A stretch of DNA of 63,281 nucleotides from positions 1 through 63,281 of the forward strand of contig JAKPQA010000170.1 in NCBI GenBank assembly GCA_029547025.1, written 5' to 3'. Every line of letters starts with the position of its first letter. Positions within the stretch are counted from its first letter, which is position 1. This stretch comes from Armatimonadota bacterium (GTDB lineage: Bacteria > Armatimonadota > Zipacnadia > UBA1398 > JAKPQA01). Both the position numbers and the translations under genes were made by a program. Of the stretch, positions 62,876 through 63,281 are shown one piece after another. Under the pieces are notes generated by a model, which had not been told where the DNA came from, ran no database searches, and saw only the letters and a program-made list of their open reading frames with translations.

Positions 62876-63281
62876 ATGGATGACGCGACACTCCTGATGG
62901 AACTCGAGGCCGTAGCCAGGAAGCTCGAGGTCCGTGTGCGCTACGAGGATATCCACACCCCCGGCGGGCTCTGCACCGTCCGCGGGCAGCGGATGATCAT
63001 CCTGCCCAGGGCCTATGCCGCTCGCGATCGCGCCGCCGTGCTGGCCCGCGAGCTCTCCGCCCTCGACCACCAGGATCTCTTCATGCCGCCGCAGGTCCGC
63101 GAGGCGCTCGAGTCCGGGGCCCTCGAAATGGCGCGAGCCCGCCGCTCAGTCCACCCAAACGCGGTAGTTCGGCTCCGCCCGACGGCGCGGCCGTCTGGAG
63201 AACCAGACCCGGGTCATCCAGAACCCCACGACGAACCCGAACACATGGGCGAACCAAGCCACGCCGCCGCCCGCGATGCCG
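62876..63281 (+). CDS. Hypothetical protein, runs off the window
   Basis: ATG 62876 lies 2 nt after the glnD stop and is preceded by GGAGAGGTG. The frame (MDDATLLMELEAVARKLEVR; MIILPRAYAARDRAAVLARE) looks coding to about residue 90, then becomes Pro/His-rich while overlapping the convergent rhomboid tail. No stop occurs before the end of the window, so the true end is either a lost stop (sequencing or frame error near 63140) or a long overlap. The function was not recognised; the short alternating helix/strand pattern with conserved acidic residues suggests a small soluble protein. Confidence 0.5.
   Translation, partial: MDDATLLMELEAVARKLEVRVRYEDIHTPGGLCTVRGQRMIILPRAYAARDRAAVLARELSALDHQDLFMPPQVREALESGALEMARARRSVHPNAVVRLRPTARPSGEPDPGHPEPHDEPEHMGEPSHAAARDA
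63146..63281 (-). CDS. Rhomboid-family intramembrane serine protease, C-terminal end (partial)
   Basis: The minus strand is open from the window edge to TGA 63148..63146 and ends GIAGGGVAWFAHVFGFVVGF then a basic tail (SRRPRRRAEPNYRVWVD). The AHxxGF helix with its His is the last catalytic segment of bacterial rhomboids, which pair it with a Ser outside this window. The catalytic Ser and the substrate cannot be seen. It overlaps the open frame of the previous gene. Confidence 0.72.
   Translation of the reverse strand, partial: GIAGGGVAWFAHVFGFVVGFWMTRVWFSRRPRRRAEPNYRVWVD

Noticed and set aside
1-63281. tRNA, rRNA or CRISPR
   Set aside because: No T-loop sequence in a cloverleaf context, no rRNA core sequence and no regularly spaced direct repeats were seen; a covariance search would settle tRNAs.

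Overview
The window is GC-rich, gene-dense bacterial chromosome. Lipoproteins, a heptose-pathway isomerase (gmhA), a PEP-CTERM tail, a multihaem cytochrome, many twin-arginine (RRxFL) export signals and many unusual secreted glycoside-hydrolase-like proteins point to a Gram-negative polysaccharide degrader. Planctomycetota, Armatimonadota or Hydrogenedentota would fit. This is inference from gene content; there is no rRNA gene here to settle it. No tRNA, rRNA, CRISPR array or intact mobile element was seen.

Layout. 1-3.4 kb: the tail of an unknown gene, a Tat-exported TIM-barrel-like protein, then a minus-strand pair (response regulator-Hpt and an RlmI-type rRNA methyltransferase). 3.6-11.2 kb: secreted DUF4838 and alpha/alpha-toroid proteins, a YkvA-type membrane protein and a DUF6259-like glycosidase. 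11.4-14.3 kb: a hybrid PAS/GAF histidine kinase with a TTG start. 14.4-21.6 kb: a CocE-type hydrolase, two glycosidase-like barrels, a PEP-CTERM stub, and two small exported proteins, one with its start codon separated from its signal peptide by an out-of-frame AG repeat. 21.7-30.1 kb: one long plus-strand run of two glycosyltransferases, a 75-residue protein with a VirB11-like ATPase, an exported coiled-coil protein, a membrane PQQ-type propeller, a PEP-utilising phosphotransferase and gmhA; the last three overlap by 4 nt. 30.1-40.2 kb: a caspase-like lipoprotein, a UroD-family protein, a beta-helix protein, a glycosidase-like protein and a large lipoprotein. 40.2-41.4 kb: gene-free repeat region. 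41.4-47.7 kb: a Tat aldo/keto reductase, a tetrahaem cytochrome c and the ilvD-ilvB-ilvN branched-chain amino acid genes. 47.8-54.2 kb: a TolB-like propeller, Tat-exported Gfo/Idh and sugar isomerase proteins, and a LamG-containing glycosidase. 54.2-54.9 kb: a second repeat region. 54.9-63.3 kb: a CelD/FemAB-type acetyltransferase, a Ski2-like helicase with a PhoB-type winged helix, a second UroD-family protein, glnD, a small unknown gene and the end of a rhomboid protease.

How it fits together. Much of the window serves extracellular carbohydrate breakdown: signal-peptide or Tat-exported hydrolases with carbohydrate-binding inserts, plus sugar-type oxidoreductases and isomerases. Housekeeping functions (ilvDBN, glnD, the rRNA methyltransferase) are interleaved. 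Start codons were chosen by Shine-Dalgarno spacing and signal-peptide position, so several genes begin at GTG or TTG. The best candidates for undescribed biology are the AG-repeat switch near 19.4 kb, the helicase/winged-helix fusion with a palindrome inside its promoter, the overlapping propeller/phosphotransferase/gmhA operon, the small ATPase cassette, and the caspase-like lipoprotein.
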